From the IMG/VR virus record IMGVR_UViG_3300009181_000048, positions 1 to 64,000 of that record: a DNA stretch of 64,000 nucleotides. One strand, 5' to 3'. Source of the stretch: a virus. Shown piece by piece: positions 1-8,545 of the stretch (position 1 is its first letter; each line of letters opens with the position of its first letter). Below the pieces are notes generated by a model, which saw nothing but the letters and a program-made list of their open reading frames with translations, ran no database searches and was not told where the DNA came from. The translations under genes and the position numbers were made by a program.

Positions 1-800
1 CCTTGTAGTCCTTGAGTACCTTGAGTGCCCTGAGATCCAGTGATGCCCTGTACTCCTTGTTGTCCTTGCGATCCAGTGATGCCCTGTTGTCCTTGTGTGC
101 CTTGAGATCCAGTGATGCCCTGTTGTCCTTGTGTGCCTTGAGATCCAGTGATGCCTTGTACTCCTTGAGTACCTTGTGATCCAGTGATTCCCTGAATTCC
201 TTGAGCACCCTGAGATCCAGTGATGCCCTGTACTCCTTGTGTACCTTGCGATCCAGTGATGCCTTGTACTCCTTGAGTACCTTGAGTGCCCTGAGATCCA
301 GTGATGCCCTGTGCTCCTTGTGTACCTTGCGATCCAGTGATGCCTTGAGCACCTTGAGATCCAGTAACTCCCTGTTGTCCTTGAGTGCCTTGAGTGCCTT
401 GAGATCCAGTGATTCCCTGACGTCCTTGTGTGCCTTGAGATCCAGTGATGCCCTGTTGTCCTTGTGTGCCTTGAGATCCAGTGATGCCTTGGATTCCTTG
501 CGACCCAGTAATACCTTGCGACCCAGTAATACCTTGAGATCCAGTAATACCTTGAATACCTTGTGATCCTTGTGTTCCTTGTACGCCTTGAGATCCTTGG
601 GTTCCAGTAGTACCCTGTGTGCCTTGAGCACCTTGATAAGTACCTTGTGCACCTTCAATACCCTGAATACCTTGTGAACCTTCAATACCCTGAATACCCT
701 GAATGCCCTGAATCCCTTGAATGCCTTGCCTACCTTGTACTCCTTGAATGCCTTGCCTACCTTGTATTCCTTGTGGACCAATAATACCGGCAGTGCCTTG
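1..800. repeat. Short-period Gly-X-Y coding repeat array
   Basis: Dense 9- and 18-base periodic DNA that encodes the collagen-like region on the minus strand. The commonest unit encodes GITGSQ, interspersed with GTQ, GIQ and GVQ. Units are near-identical, so slippage or recombination could change the fibre length. There are no constant spacers or palindromic repeats, so this is a coding repeat and not a CRISPR array. Confidence 0.85.
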
Positions 801-1361
801 GGTTCCTTGAGCACCTTGGGTGCTGTTTAAGGAAATTAATTCACCTTCTTCCCACAAACGATTTAAGCTATCTTGATAGAAAAAATTATATGGTAAGTCT
901 CTATATGAATAATTTCCATGGCTTTTAGCATCATTGCCAGGAGTTAATGGTGTAGACAATATAGATTTAATGTTTAGTTCTTCTGATCTTCCTTTTCCTA
1001 ATTCTTTTATAGAATATATGTTACTCATGCCTATGTTATATTTAAGAGCAGGCAATGTAAGTGCGGAGAGTTGGTCAGATTGGGCTGTTACTGTAGATTG
1101 AACATTGATTAAAATCGTTAATTCTGATTCTTCCCATAAACGATTTAAGCTGTCTTGATACAAAACATTAGAAGTTAATTTTTTATTGTTTTTAGCATCA
1201 TTGCTAGGATTTAATGGCTTCTGAAATATAGCTTTAATGCTCAGTTCGCCTGCTTTTCTTCTTTCTATTTCTTTTATAGAGTATATGCCACTCATCCCTA
1301 TGGCGTACTTAAGGTTCAGCAGTGTGAGTTCATCGACTGGAATTAACTCATTTTTTTGCAT
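1..1361 (-). CDS. Collagen-like repeat fibre/adhesin protein (C-terminus beyond window)
   Basis: The reading frame starts at an ATG at 1361 and stays open to base 1, so the end of the protein lies outside the window. The N-terminal part (about 175 residues) holds two diverged copies of one unit: each has a leucine-rich start, LKY-x-IGMS-x-IYSIKE, an N-D-A-K segment and YQDSLNRLWEE. The rest is Gly-X-Y collagen-like repeat rich in GIQ, GTQ and GITGSQ triplets, with one break near GTYQG. Phage collagen-like proteins normally form trimeric fibres or whiskers at the virion surface, and the duplicated N-terminal unit may anchor it to the particle. That role is inferred. A TA-rich element (TATATATATTG) lies 30-50 bases upstream. 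Confidence 0.85.
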   Translation of the reverse strand, partial: MQKNELIPVDELTLLNLKYAIGMSGIYSIKEIERRKAGELSIKAIFQKPLNPSNDAKNNKKLTSNVLYQDSLNRLWEESELTILINVQSTVTAQSDQLSALTLPALKYNIGMSNIYSIKELGKGRSEELNIKSILSTPLTPGNDAKSHGNYSYRDLPYNFFYQDSLNRLWEEGELISLNSTQGAQGTQGTAGIIGPQGIQGRQGIQGVQGRQGIQGIQGIQGIQGIEGSQGIQGIEGAQGTYQGAQGTQGTTGTQGSQGVQGTQGSQGIQGITGSQGITGSQGITGSQGIQGITGSQGTQGQQGITGSQGTQGRQGITGSQGTQGTQGQQGVTGSQGAQGITGSQGTQGAQGITGSQGTQGTQGVQGITGSQGTQGVQGITGSQGAQGIQGITGSQGTQGVQGITGSQGTQGQQGITGSQGTQGQQGITGSQGQQGVQGITGSQGTQGTQGLQ

Positions 1362-1445
1362 TAAAAATTTACCTGTTATTGGAGTTTGTACAATATATAT
1401 ATAATATTATACAAAAAGGTAAATAATCCGACCTATTGAATGAAT

Positions 1446-2216
1446 TTAGGTGGAGGAAAAATTTTTCCAAATCACTTCTGACTTCTTCCCTTTTTTCTTT
1501 ATTTTACAACGATGCATCGACCAATTCTTATATAATCTATTATAAAGAGGAGATGTGACACCACTTATAATAACTTTCCCTTTAAAAGAATTAAGTGCAT
1601 GAGATAATTGTATGTGATCATTTGTATCCATATCAGAAAAATAAACTGTTTTACTATTTTTATTTTCGTAAAGGTGTGGAGGGTCACAGTATAGTAATGT
1701 TTTATCTGAGTCGAAAACCTTTATAATATCAATTGCTTTATTATTAAAAAAGAAAACCTCTTGTAGTCTATTTGACAAATAATTCAAGTTTAATAATGAT
1801 TTTTCCCATTCAATGGAAGACTTTTTACAAAAATTCTTTTTTAGTTCTAATTGACTCATTTTTCTTAAAACATATTCACTAACTGCTCGCTCTAAATAGT
1901 CTTTTGCACTAGTTTTATTTTTCATTTTTATGAAAGTTTCTTCACAAAAACTGAAACGTTCTAATCTTTTTAAAAATTCTTTTGGTTCATCTCTTAAGCA
2001 TCTAAAAATTTCCAATGCCAAAGCATCAGAATCATTAAGAATTTCCATATAAGATTTTTCTTTGGATATCAATAAATTAGCCCCGACACAATACGGTTCT
2101 AAATAGCACAAATCCTTATAGTTTTCTGGCAAATGTGTTTTTATCCATTTTGCAATTATTTGTCTATTATGATTTGCTTTGAAAATAGATGTAATGTTTT
2201 TAAGTTTCACTTTCAT
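1446..2216 (-). CDS. D12-class (Dam-type) adenine-N6 DNA methyltransferase
   Basis: 256 aa, the usual length for Dam-type enzymes, which transfer a methyl group from SAM to adenine N6 in DNA. The SAM-binding motif appears as LEPYCVGANLL (residues 39-49), a conserved acidic motif as NDSD (61-64), and the catalytic motif IV as DPPH (178-181), where most family members have DPPY. The His in place of the Tyr that normally stacks on the flipped base is unusual and could change specificity or activity. No endonuclease partner is adjacent, so protection from host restriction or a regulatory role is more likely than a restriction-modification pair. The start overlaps the upstream zinc-protein gene by 17 bases, suggesting translational coupling. 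Confidence 0.75.
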   Translation of the reverse strand: MKVKLKNITSIFKANHNRQIIAKWIKTHLPENYKDLCYLEPYCVGANLLISKEKSYMEILNDSDALALEIFRCLRDEPKEFLKRLERFSFCEETFIKMKNKTSAKDYLERAVSEYVLRKMSQLELKKNFCKKSSIEWEKSLLNLNYLSNRLQEVFFFNNKAIDIIKVFDSDKTLLYCDPPHLYENKNSKTVYFSDMDTNDHIQLSHALNSFKGKVIISGVTSPLYNRLYKNWSMHRCKIKKKGKKSEVIWKNFSST

Positions 2217-2412
2217 TCGTGACTTTCTGTTCAGCTTGATATATTACGTGTTGGCATAAACAACATACAAAACTAAATGGTCCATATCCAAGTTTTGAAC
2301 CTTCCCAAAACCAATGTGCATTTGTATCTTCTTTTTTTTCAGTAACGCAATTCAAGCAAAAAACATTTATTTTTTCATCTTTGGCATCTACTCCAAAATA
2401 ACAATCTTCCAT
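2200..2412 (-). CDS. Small Cys-pair (zinc-ribbon-like) protein
   Basis: 70 aa with two cysteine pairs, CLNC and CCLC followed by QHV, about 30 residues apart. This fits a small zinc-binding fold, but I do not recognise the family. It lies immediately upstream of the adenine methylase and overlaps its start by 17 bases, so the two are probably co-transcribed. Its function is unknown; a DNA- or protein-binding accessory role is only a guess. The real coding status is supported by the overlap arrangement and Cys spacing. Confidence 0.5.
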   Translation of the reverse strand: MEDCYFGVDAKDEKINVFCLNCVTEKKEDTNAHWFWEGSKLGYGPFSFVCCLCQHVIYQAEQKVTNESET

Positions 2413-2568
2413 ATTAAATATTCACTGGTTTTGTGTTTTGTCTAAAATAACATAGTGCCAAATTTGTATTTTTCTAAAATAGCCTTGGAACATAAGATTT
2501 TTTGCCGGATTATGTGAATATTGCATATATACGCTATATAGTTTTGTTGTTAATAACGAAAGATTAAT

Positions 2569-2871
2569 ATGGAAATTTCTTTTCATGAGCTTTGGGAAAA
2601 CTTAAAGAATTCTGACGAATCTGTTGAGAATGATTCAATGGCTGCTATTAGAAATGGTATTGGTATACGTGAGGATTTTTGGACGGACTTTTTATTGTTT
2701 TTAAATGACTCTAAAGGCATTTCTTCTTTACTGGATATTCCAATTGAAAAAATCAGCTCTTGGCATGATAAAATCAAACATAATATTAAAAAGGTAGAAA
2801 AAGCTGATAATAATGTAGTAACTAAAGATCGAGGGAAAGTAATGAAAACTGGGGCAAAAAACAATGTTTAA
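2569..2871 (+). CDS. Hypothetical protein
   Basis: 100 aa, mostly helical and charged, with a lysine-rich tail. It contains the segments MAAIRNGIGIREDFW and WHDKIKHNI. I do not recognise the family. Its end overlaps the start of the helicase gene by 8 bases, so it is probably the first gene of the same transcript. A CTATATA element lies about 35 bases upstream of the ATG. An opposite-strand frame covers the same region, but the operon-like overlap with the helicase supports this strand. Confidence 0.6.
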   Translation: MEISFHELWENLKNSDESVENDSMAAIRNGIGIREDFWTDFLLFLNDSKGISSLLDIPIEKISSWHDKIKHNIKKVEKADNNVVTKDRGKVMKTGAKNNV

Positions 2872-5104
2872 GCGTTGGTTAAATATAGATGAGATGGCGA
2901 TTGCACAATTTGGTAAGCATGGACCAAAAGATGGAAAGCCACCTAAACACATTAATGACATTGATACGGGATATTTGAATTGGCTGCTTCAACAAATTGA
3001 ACAAGAAAAAAGAGGAGTCATTGATCCCAAAACCGGTCTTCCAATAAAAACGAGTTTTAATTTTATGGCAGATGATGGATCCGGTAGATTAACGAAACAA
3101 CAGGTAGAGGATGCTATTAAAATTCGTATTAACGGCAGCAAAATAGCGAGCACAAGTGCGAACAGCCCAATCGTTGCTTTCTCAGAAAAACCAACAAAAG
3201 AACCAATTCCACCTCAAGAAGAACCCAAACAACCCGCATTGAACAATGTTGATAAAAGCAAGTATTTAATTTCACCAGAAAAAATAAGTGAATATCAAAA
3301 AGATATAGAGGAAGCTTTTTCTAGAACGAATAAGCACATGGTCATTAACGCTCTTGCCGGAACGGGCAAAAGCACTGTACTAAAACATCTAGCAGCTAAA
3401 TTCCAACATGGGAAAAAATGGCTGTATCTAGTCTTTAATAATCGCAATGCTGCTGAGGCAACATCAGGAGAAAAAGCATTTCCTCCTGGCGTCGAAACTT
3501 TCACAAGTCATAGTTTCTTGGGTAGAGTATTAAAAGATACAAATAGATACAAACCAGAGGTTATGAAAGATACATCGTTGCCTCTGAAGGGGGACAAAGG
3601 TACCAAATTAGGAAAAGTTTTAGATAGTAATTGGTTTAAGAGTATAGCGAAACAAATACAAAGTCAACGAGGTTTTCCAGGAAGAGAAAGTGAATTTGTT
3701 TACTATAGTAAGGTCAAAAATTCCGAACAAGTTAATTATAATTTAAAAACAAAAATAACAAAATTAGTTTCATTGTCAAAAGCTTTTGCTATCAATCCTG
3801 ATAAACAGGACGCCAGAGATAAAATTGCTTCGATTATGAGCAAATATAGTATGGATGGATACTTGGTAAAACCAAGCAATGATAAAGATGATGAGATGCC
3901 AACAGATTTCACGGATCAAATTATACAATTATCTTTGGAAGTTCTCAAAAAATCGAAACCCTCAGAATCTATGGGAGATACATCTTTAGATTCAATGAGA
4001 GATCATGATGATACTGTGTGGTGGCCATCTTTAAACCCAGATAAAATGGTTTGGCCCACGAATAGAACTTACGAAGTAGCTTTAGTAGACGAAGTTCAAG
4101 ATTTCAATGAAGCTCAAAAAATAATGCTTGAACATTTAGCTAAAAACGGCATTAGAATTATTATGGTAGGTGACAAAAATCAATCTTTGTACAGATTCAG
4201 AGGAGCAGATGCTAACTCTTTTTCTAACATAGAAACCATGTTAAAAGGCACAAATCTTGGAGCAACATCTCATGAACTGCCAGTCAATTACAGAAGCGGC
4301 AAAAAAATTATTGATTATGTAAATAAAAACACCCACGTTAAAGATCTAAAATCGGGACGGGATCATGAAGGTGAGGTTAACAATACAACTTATGAAAAAG
4401 TAATGGGTGACATTGAACAAGAATGGGAAGAAAACAAAGAATTAAAACATGAGACTGCTTTTATTGCTAGAGGAAACAAGCCTTTGGCTGCGGCTGCTAT
4501 GGAACTGTTAAAAAATAATATTCCTTTCATCATTATAGGAAAAGATTTTTCTAATGAGATTACAGATTTTATTTATAAAGTAGTTGGAAACGATAAGGTT
4601 GGACTTGGGAAAAGTAACGCACGCTCTTATAAAGCAAAAGAATTTGGTCAAATAATGACCAATTATATTGAACAAAAAAATCATAAATATGAAGGCGAAA
4701 AAGATAAAGAAAAATATTTAGAAGAACTTTCTCAAACCTATGAAGCTCTAAGCAGTTTGCTTAGTCATATTCAAGACAATGAATGGAAGGACCAATATTC
4801 CAAAGAAATAAAAAATGTAGAAGATTTATGCGAATATATCAGAAATATATTTAAAGGAATAGACCCTCAAGATTCAGAGAAAGACGCCGAAAATTATGCC
4901 AACAGAAATAAAAAGCGTGCTGTAATTTTAACTACTGCTCACAAATCTAAAGGGCTAGAATTTGAAAGAGTAAATATATTAGAAAATGATAAATTCCCTG
5001 CCGGAGACACTTACAACCCATCAGATGAAGAAGCAGAGCAAGAGCACAATGCTAAATACGTCGCATATACAAGAGGAACGCATGTTCTTAACGTTGCTGA
5101 TTAA
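2864..5104 (+). CDS. UvrD/Rep-like superfamily 1A DNA helicase with N-terminal DUF3820-like segment
   Basis: 746 aa. All main SF1A helicase motifs are visible: Walker A ALAGTGKST (163-171), motif II DEVQDF (about 409), motif III GDKNQSLYRFRGAD (about 432-445), NYRSG (about 475), motif V TTAHKSKGLEF (about 688-698) and motif VI YVAYTRG (731-737). It should use ATP to unwind DNA in replication, recombination or repair. Residues 16-44 (FGKHGPKDGKP, then YLNWLLQQ) resemble the DUF3820 domain often fused to exonucleases, and a Pro-rich linker follows. The first ten residues, MFKRWLNIDE, resemble the N-terminal motif shared by many proteins of this phage. The helicase motifs are certain; the DUF3820 and N-terminal assignments are tentative. 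Confidence 0.9.
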   Translation: MFKRWLNIDEMAIAQFGKHGPKDGKPPKHINDIDTGYLNWLLQQIEQEKRGVIDPKTGLPIKTSFNFMADDGSGRLTKQQVEDAIKIRINGSKIASTSANSPIVAFSEKPTKEPIPPQEEPKQPALNNVDKSKYLISPEKISEYQKDIEEAFSRTNKHMVINALAGTGKSTVLKHLAAKFQHGKKWLYLVFNNRNAAEATSGEKAFPPGVETFTSHSFLGRVLKDTNRYKPEVMKDTSLPLKGDKGTKLGKVLDSNWFKSIAKQIQSQRGFPGRESEFVYYSKVKNSEQVNYNLKTKITKLVSLSKAFAINPDKQDARDKIASIMSKYSMDGYLVKPSNDKDDEMPTDFTDQIIQLSLEVLKKSKPSESMGDTSLDSMRDHDDTVWWPSLNPDKMVWPTNRTYEVALVDEVQDFNEAQKIMLEHLAKNGIRIIMVGDKNQSLYRFRGADANSFSNIETMLKGTNLGATSHELPVNYRSGKKIIDYVNKNTHVKDLKSGRDHEGEVNNTTYEKVMGDIEQEWEENKELKHETAFIARGNKPLAAAAMELLKNNIPFIIIGKDFSNEITDFIYKVVGNDKVGLGKSNARSYKAKEFGQIMTNYIEQKNHKYEGEKDKEKYLEELSQTYEALSSLLSHIQDNEWKDQYSKEIKNVEDLCEYIRNIFKGIDPQDSEKDAENYANRNKKRAVILTTAHKSKGLEFERVNILENDKFPAGDTYNPSDEEAEQEHNAKYVAYTRGTHVLNVAD

Positions 5105-5160
5105 CTGTACAAATTTTTTACATTAAAAGATACTATATACATTAGACAAAAGGAGGTGTC

Positions 5161-5583
5161 ATGAATATAGATATACAAATTGATCCAAAAGTTTTATCTG
5201 AATTAAATATTTATTTAGATACATTAAAGAAGAAATGGGATGATCAATATCCTGATAAAAAGTCTTGGTTCTCACTTCATAAGACTTATGTACTTAATAG
5301 CACAATATTTTTAATTTCTGTTTTAGATGATCTTATAGTTTTTGTGCAGTCATCTATACCACGAGGAGCAGATAAAAAATTGGCTGTTATGGCTGTTGTA
5401 TCAAAAATATTTGATTATATAGTAGTTCAAGCGTTCCCAGTGTGGATGACTCCATTCGCTGCTATTATCAAAGAAATGATTGTAGGAGTTGTCATAAGTC
5501 AGTTAGTTGAATTCATAGTTTCTAAATATAAAAATGGAGAATGGAAAACAAATTCGAATTTGAAAATTGAGGTGAAAAATTAA
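5161..5583 (+). CDS. Hypothetical protein with hydrophobic C-terminal half
   Basis: 140 aa. The first 45 residues are polar. Residues about 45-125 contain several hydrophobic stretches (FLISVLDDLIVFV, AVMAVVSKIFDYIVV, MIVGVVISQLVEFIV) that could be amphipathic helices or weak membrane segments. A strong ribosome binding site, AAAGGAGGTG, precedes the ATG, and a TA-rich element (ACTATATACATT) sits about 30 bases upstream. The stop codon overlaps the proposed ATT start of the subtilisin gene, so the two are probably translated together. A holin-like or protease-associated role is possible but unsupported. Confidence 0.65.
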   Translation: MNIDIQIDPKVLSELNIYLDTLKKKWDDQYPDKKSWFSLHKTYVLNSTIFLISVLDDLIVFVQSSIPRGADKKLAVMAVVSKIFDYIVVQAFPVWMTPFAAIIKEMIVGVVISQLVEFIVSKYKNGEWKTNSNLKIEVKN

Positions 5584-6511
5584 GAATAAAACCATTCACT
5601 TGTTGCCATATAAAAGAGAAGACATTCTTAGCATACAAGATGCAAAACAAAAATTAGGCTGGGAAATAACAGCATTTGACTTGCCAAAAACATGGAATTT
5701 GACACAAGGGGAAGGCACGGTTGTTGCTGTTTTAGACACAGGAGCAGACTTACAGCACGAAGATTTAGTGGAAAATTTACTTCCAGGAAAGAATTTTGTA
5801 AATAAAAAATCTTCCCCACAAGATGACCAAGGACATGGATCGCATGTTACAGGAATTATTTGTGCTTCTAACAATGAAAAAGGTATCGTTGGTGTGGCAC
5901 CCAAAGCGAAAGTTATACCTGTTAAGGTTCTGGATAAAAGCGGGTCAGGAGATGTGAAAAATGTAGCTGACGGAATTAAATGGGCAGCAGATCAAGGTGT
6001 AGACTTTATAACTATGTCTTTGGGGTCTCCATCGCCCGTGAGTATCGTCCATAAGGCAATTCAGTATGCGGTATCTAAAGGAGTAGTTGTGTGGTGTGCA
6101 GCAGGAAATGCTGGACAAACACATAATATATTTTATCCAGCAGCATATCCAGAAACAATTGGTATTGGAGCTATTGACGAAAAATTTGATAGGGCTAATT
6201 TTAGTTGTACAGGACCGGATCTTGATTTCTTAGCACCAGGTGTAAAAATATTGAGCACAGTGCCAACTAATTGGTATGCAATTCTTTCTGGAACAAGCAT
6301 GGCAAATCCATTTGCTGTTGGAATTGGATGCTTACTTCTTTCTTATAAAAGAAAAAATAATTTACCTTTAGCTTTGTCATCAAGTAAAGATTATATAGAT
6401 TTTTTGAAAAACCACACTATTCCGACAAGCTCTTTTGCAAATAAATCTTTTTTTGAAGGATTTGGTATTATAGATCCTAGAAAAATGCAAGAATGGCTCT
6501 TGGCTAAATAA
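5579..6511 (+). CDS. Intracellular-type subtilisin-like serine protease (probable ATT start)
   Basis: Subtilase with a complete catalytic set. Numbering from the TTG at 5600, Asp46 lies in VLDTGAD, His82 in GHGSHVTG, the oxyanion Asn in AAGNAG and Ser233 in SGTSMANP. There is no signal peptide. No ATG is available in frame: TTG codons at 5600 and 5603 lack a ribosome binding site. An ATT at 5579 lies 6 bases after GAGG (5569-5572) and overlaps the previous stop codon. Starting there adds seven residues and completes I-H-L-L-P-Y, which matches the LIPY-type N-terminal motif that blocks the active site in Bacillus intracellular subtilisins. It probably cleaves proteins inside the infected cell. 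The family is clear; the start is inferred. Confidence 0.9.
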   Translation: MKNKTIHLLPYKREDILSIQDAKQKLGWEITAFDLPKTWNLTQGEGTVVAVLDTGADLQHEDLVENLLPGKNFVNKKSSPQDDQGHGSHVTGIICASNNEKGIVGVAPKAKVIPVKVLDKSGSGDVKNVADGIKWAADQGVDFITMSLGSPSPVSIVHKAIQYAVSKGVVVWCAAGNAGQTHNIFYPAAYPETIGIGAIDEKFDRANFSCTGPDLDFLAPGVKILSTVPTNWYAILSGTSMANPFAVGIGCLLLSYKRKNNLPLALSSSKDYIDFLKNHTIPTSSFANKSFFEGFGIIDPRKMQEWLLAK

Positions 6512-6827
6512 CAGATATTTTTTCCATCGCTTTTCTAACTTTATCTGCTAATTCATAGTCTTCCATCGCCAAGGCAGAACGCATTGCTTTTTTAAGGAAT
6601 TCTTTTTTTTCTTCTAAATTTAATTTAGATTTTTTATCTTGATTTGAAAGAATGAAATCCAATTCTATGTTTTCTAAAGTTTGAATTATATTAAAAGATT
6701 CTTGTTCAAAACAATTAGAAACACAATCCTTACAAATATTTATTTCTGTTACAATGCCTTTTTTAAAGTTAATTACATTGATAGCTTTTTCACTTGTACA
6801 CTTTTTTTTGTCAAACGGGCAATTCAT
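6504..6827 (-). CDS. UVR-domain protein with N-terminal Cys pairs (McsA-like)
   Basis: 107 aa. The N-terminus has cysteines in MNCPFDKKKC and ICKDCVSNC, fitting a zinc-binding region. The C-terminal 35 residues (KKAMRSALAMEDYELADKVR) match the UVR helical-hairpin motif found in UvrB, UvrC and McsA. In McsA such a module activates a protein arginine kinase and links to Clp proteolysis; in UvrB/UvrC it mediates repair-protein contact. Here it ends against the subtilisin gene with an 8-base tail-to-tail overlap. A good ribosome binding site (AAAGGAA) precedes the ATG. The domain call is fairly sure; the partner is unknown. Confidence 0.6.
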   Translation of the reverse strand: MNCPFDKKKCTSEKAINVINFKKGIVTEINICKDCVSNCFEQESFNIIQTLENIELDFILSNQDKKSKLNLEEKKEFLKKAMRSALAMEDYELADKVRKAMEKISVI

Positions 6828-6844
6828 TTATTCCTTTTCAATTT

Positions 6845-8437
6845 TCAAGGACTCTGTGATGTTTCTGTCACTGTTGCCGAACCACCGACATATCCAGTCC
6901 TCGTTGTCGTTATTGTAGCCGTTGAACTCGTAGCTGCGGTAACACCGGTTACCGTGACCAGACCACTTCCGCTGACAACTACTGTTCCCGATGCTGTTGC
7001 CGTACCAGCCCATGTGTAGGCGGCGTCATAGTTGCTGATCTGGACTGTGAAGCCATCAGCCGTTGCTGTTGTGCTTCCAAATGTTGGGGTCAATGCAACA
7101 GCCAGTGAGGTTGCCGTAACTGGTGCCGTTCCACCTGCATACCCCGTCCTCGTTGTCGTTATTGTAGCCGTTGAACTCGTAGCTGCGGCAACACCGGTTA
7201 CCGTGACCAGACCACTTCCGCTGACAACCACTGTTCCCGATGCTGTTGCAGTACCAGTCCATGTGTACAATGCGTCATAGTTGCTGATCTGGACTGTGAA
7301 ACCAGAAGCCGTTGCTGTTGTGCTTCCAAATGCTGGTGTTCTCGCAGCAAGCAGCGAGGTTGCCGTAACTGGTGCGGTTCCACCGACATACCCAGTTCTC
7401 GTTGTAGTAATTGTAGCCGTTGAACTCGTAGCAGCGGCAACACCGGTTACCGTGACCAGACCACTTCCGCTGACAACCACTGTTCCCGATGCTGTTGCAG
7501 TACCAGCCCATGTGTAGTCAGAATAGTAATTGCTGATCTGCACTGTGAATCCATCAGCAGTTGCTGTTGTGCTTCCAAATGTTGGTGTGTGTGCAGGACC
7601 AAAAGTTTCACCTGTTAGCCTAAAAGTGAATCCGTCATCATCAATTGCATTTGTGTCTGCCGGAACAATTCTTTTAACCCAAACTGGTACACTATCTAAA
7701 TACTTAAAATTTCCAATACTATATGGTGTATCAATCATATAATCACTAAAACTTACACTTGCCGGAGCAGTTGAGTCTGATGATATTTCGTCGGGTATGT
7801 AGTTTACAGGTCCTCCAGAAAGATTTCTTGTAATTGCAATAGACGGTTGAGCACCAGTTGTTGTTAAAGACGATGAATCTAACGCCAACATTTCATGGAA
7901 TCTATTTCCAGATGTTCCTGTAAAAACTATTGTAAATACGTAATAATTAGATCCAGAATCAACTCCAGTTACGACAACGTCTTTTAGTGCCTCAATAGTT
8001 CTTAAAGACGTTTGCAAGTTTCCCGCCCACGTAGCAACAGAAGCGTTCCAACTAATAGTTTTAGATGAGGTTCCGTCAATATCTGTATATGCTATATCAA
8101 AAGATCCTCCATTTATTAACAAAACATTTTGTATTGTGATATTCTGTTGTTCGTCTTGTGTTATAAATCCAAGTTCAATTTGAATTTCACTTTCGGCTTT
8201 ATAAGAAAAATATAATTCGGATGTCCATAGCGTTGAATCTTCCGAGTCATTATTTATGTAAAAACATCTGTAATCTGTTTTGCCTTCTTTGGCCTCAGCA
8301 TCGGATACATTTGAAAACAATCTTTCTGCAATTATAGGATGAGTCGAAGATTCTCCTCCTAAGGATAAATTGTGATTTAAGTTGTTTTCCCCGCCAGATA
8401 ATGTAAATCTTATGTCTGATCCAAGAATAATAGTCAT
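6845..8437 (-). CDS. Virion structural protein with three C-terminal Ig-like/beta repeats
   Basis: 530 aa. The N-terminal 275 residues contain RLFSNVSDAEAKEGKTDYRC, a style I associate with phage virion proteins, and further beta-rich sequence. The C-terminal 250 residues are three near-identical 83-residue beta-rich repeats of the type TPTFGSTTATADGFTVQISN ... YTWAGTATASGTV ... TITTTRTGY, ending soon after the third. Such serine/threonine/glycine-rich repeats occur in cell-surface and fibre proteins. It is most likely a tail or capsid surface protein that contacts the host. No signal peptide is present. The structural role is inferred from sequence style and genome context. Confidence 0.65.
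   Translation of the reverse strand: MTIILGSDIRFTLSGGENNLNHNLSLGGESSTHPIIAERLFSNVSDAEAKEGKTDYRCFYINNDSEDSTLWTSELYFSYKAESEIQIELGFITQDEQQNITIQNVLLINGGSFDIAYTDIDGTSSKTISWNASVATWAGNLQTSLRTIEALKDVVVTGVDSGSNYYVFTIVFTGTSGNRFHEMLALDSSSLTTTGAQPSIAITRNLSGGPVNYIPDEISSDSTAPASVSFSDYMIDTPYSIGNFKYLDSVPVWVKRIVPADTNAIDDDGFTFRLTGETFGPAHTPTFGSTTATADGFTVQISNYYSDYTWAGTATASGTVVVSGSGLVTVTGVAAATSSTATITTTRTGYVGGTAPVTATSLLAARTPAFGSTTATASGFTVQISNYDALYTWTGTATASGTVVVSGSGLVTVTGVAAATSSTATITTTRTGYAGGTAPVTATSLAVALTPTFGSTTATADGFTVQISNYDAAYTWAGTATASGTVVVSGSGLVTVTGVTAATSSTATITTTRTGYVGGSATVTETSQSP
6850..7600. repeat. Three tandem 249-bp coding repeats
   Basis: Three direct copies with a period of exactly 249 bases (for example the anchor CTTCCAAATG at 7074, 7323 and 7572) encode the 83-residue beta repeats of the structural protein. 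The copies are nearly identical at the DNA level and GC-richer than the flanks, suggesting recent amplification or acquisition from a repetitive surface-protein gene. Confidence 0.85.
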
Positions 8438-8545
8438 GTGTAAAATCTCTAGATTTTATTGTTTCCATATATAGATAATTTTAGTTAATTTCCATCTTTT
8501 AAAAAATATAAAATTTTGTTATTATGGCAATTAGGAAATAAAATT

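Noticed and set aside
201-566. Plus-strand open frame rich in LRSSDAL repeats
   Set aside because: It lies opposite the collagen-like gene and exists only because the repeat DNA lacks stops on the other strand; the minus-strand frame has a proper start, ordinary N-terminal domains and Gly-X-Y periodicity.
1-800. Possible CRISPR array or satellite
   Set aside because: Repeats have a 9/18-base coding period, no unique spacers and encode regular Gly-X-Y.
7032-7517. Val/Pro-rich plus-strand frames over the 249-bp repeats
   Set aside because: The same peptide is repeated because of the repeat DNA; the minus-strand gene explains the region.
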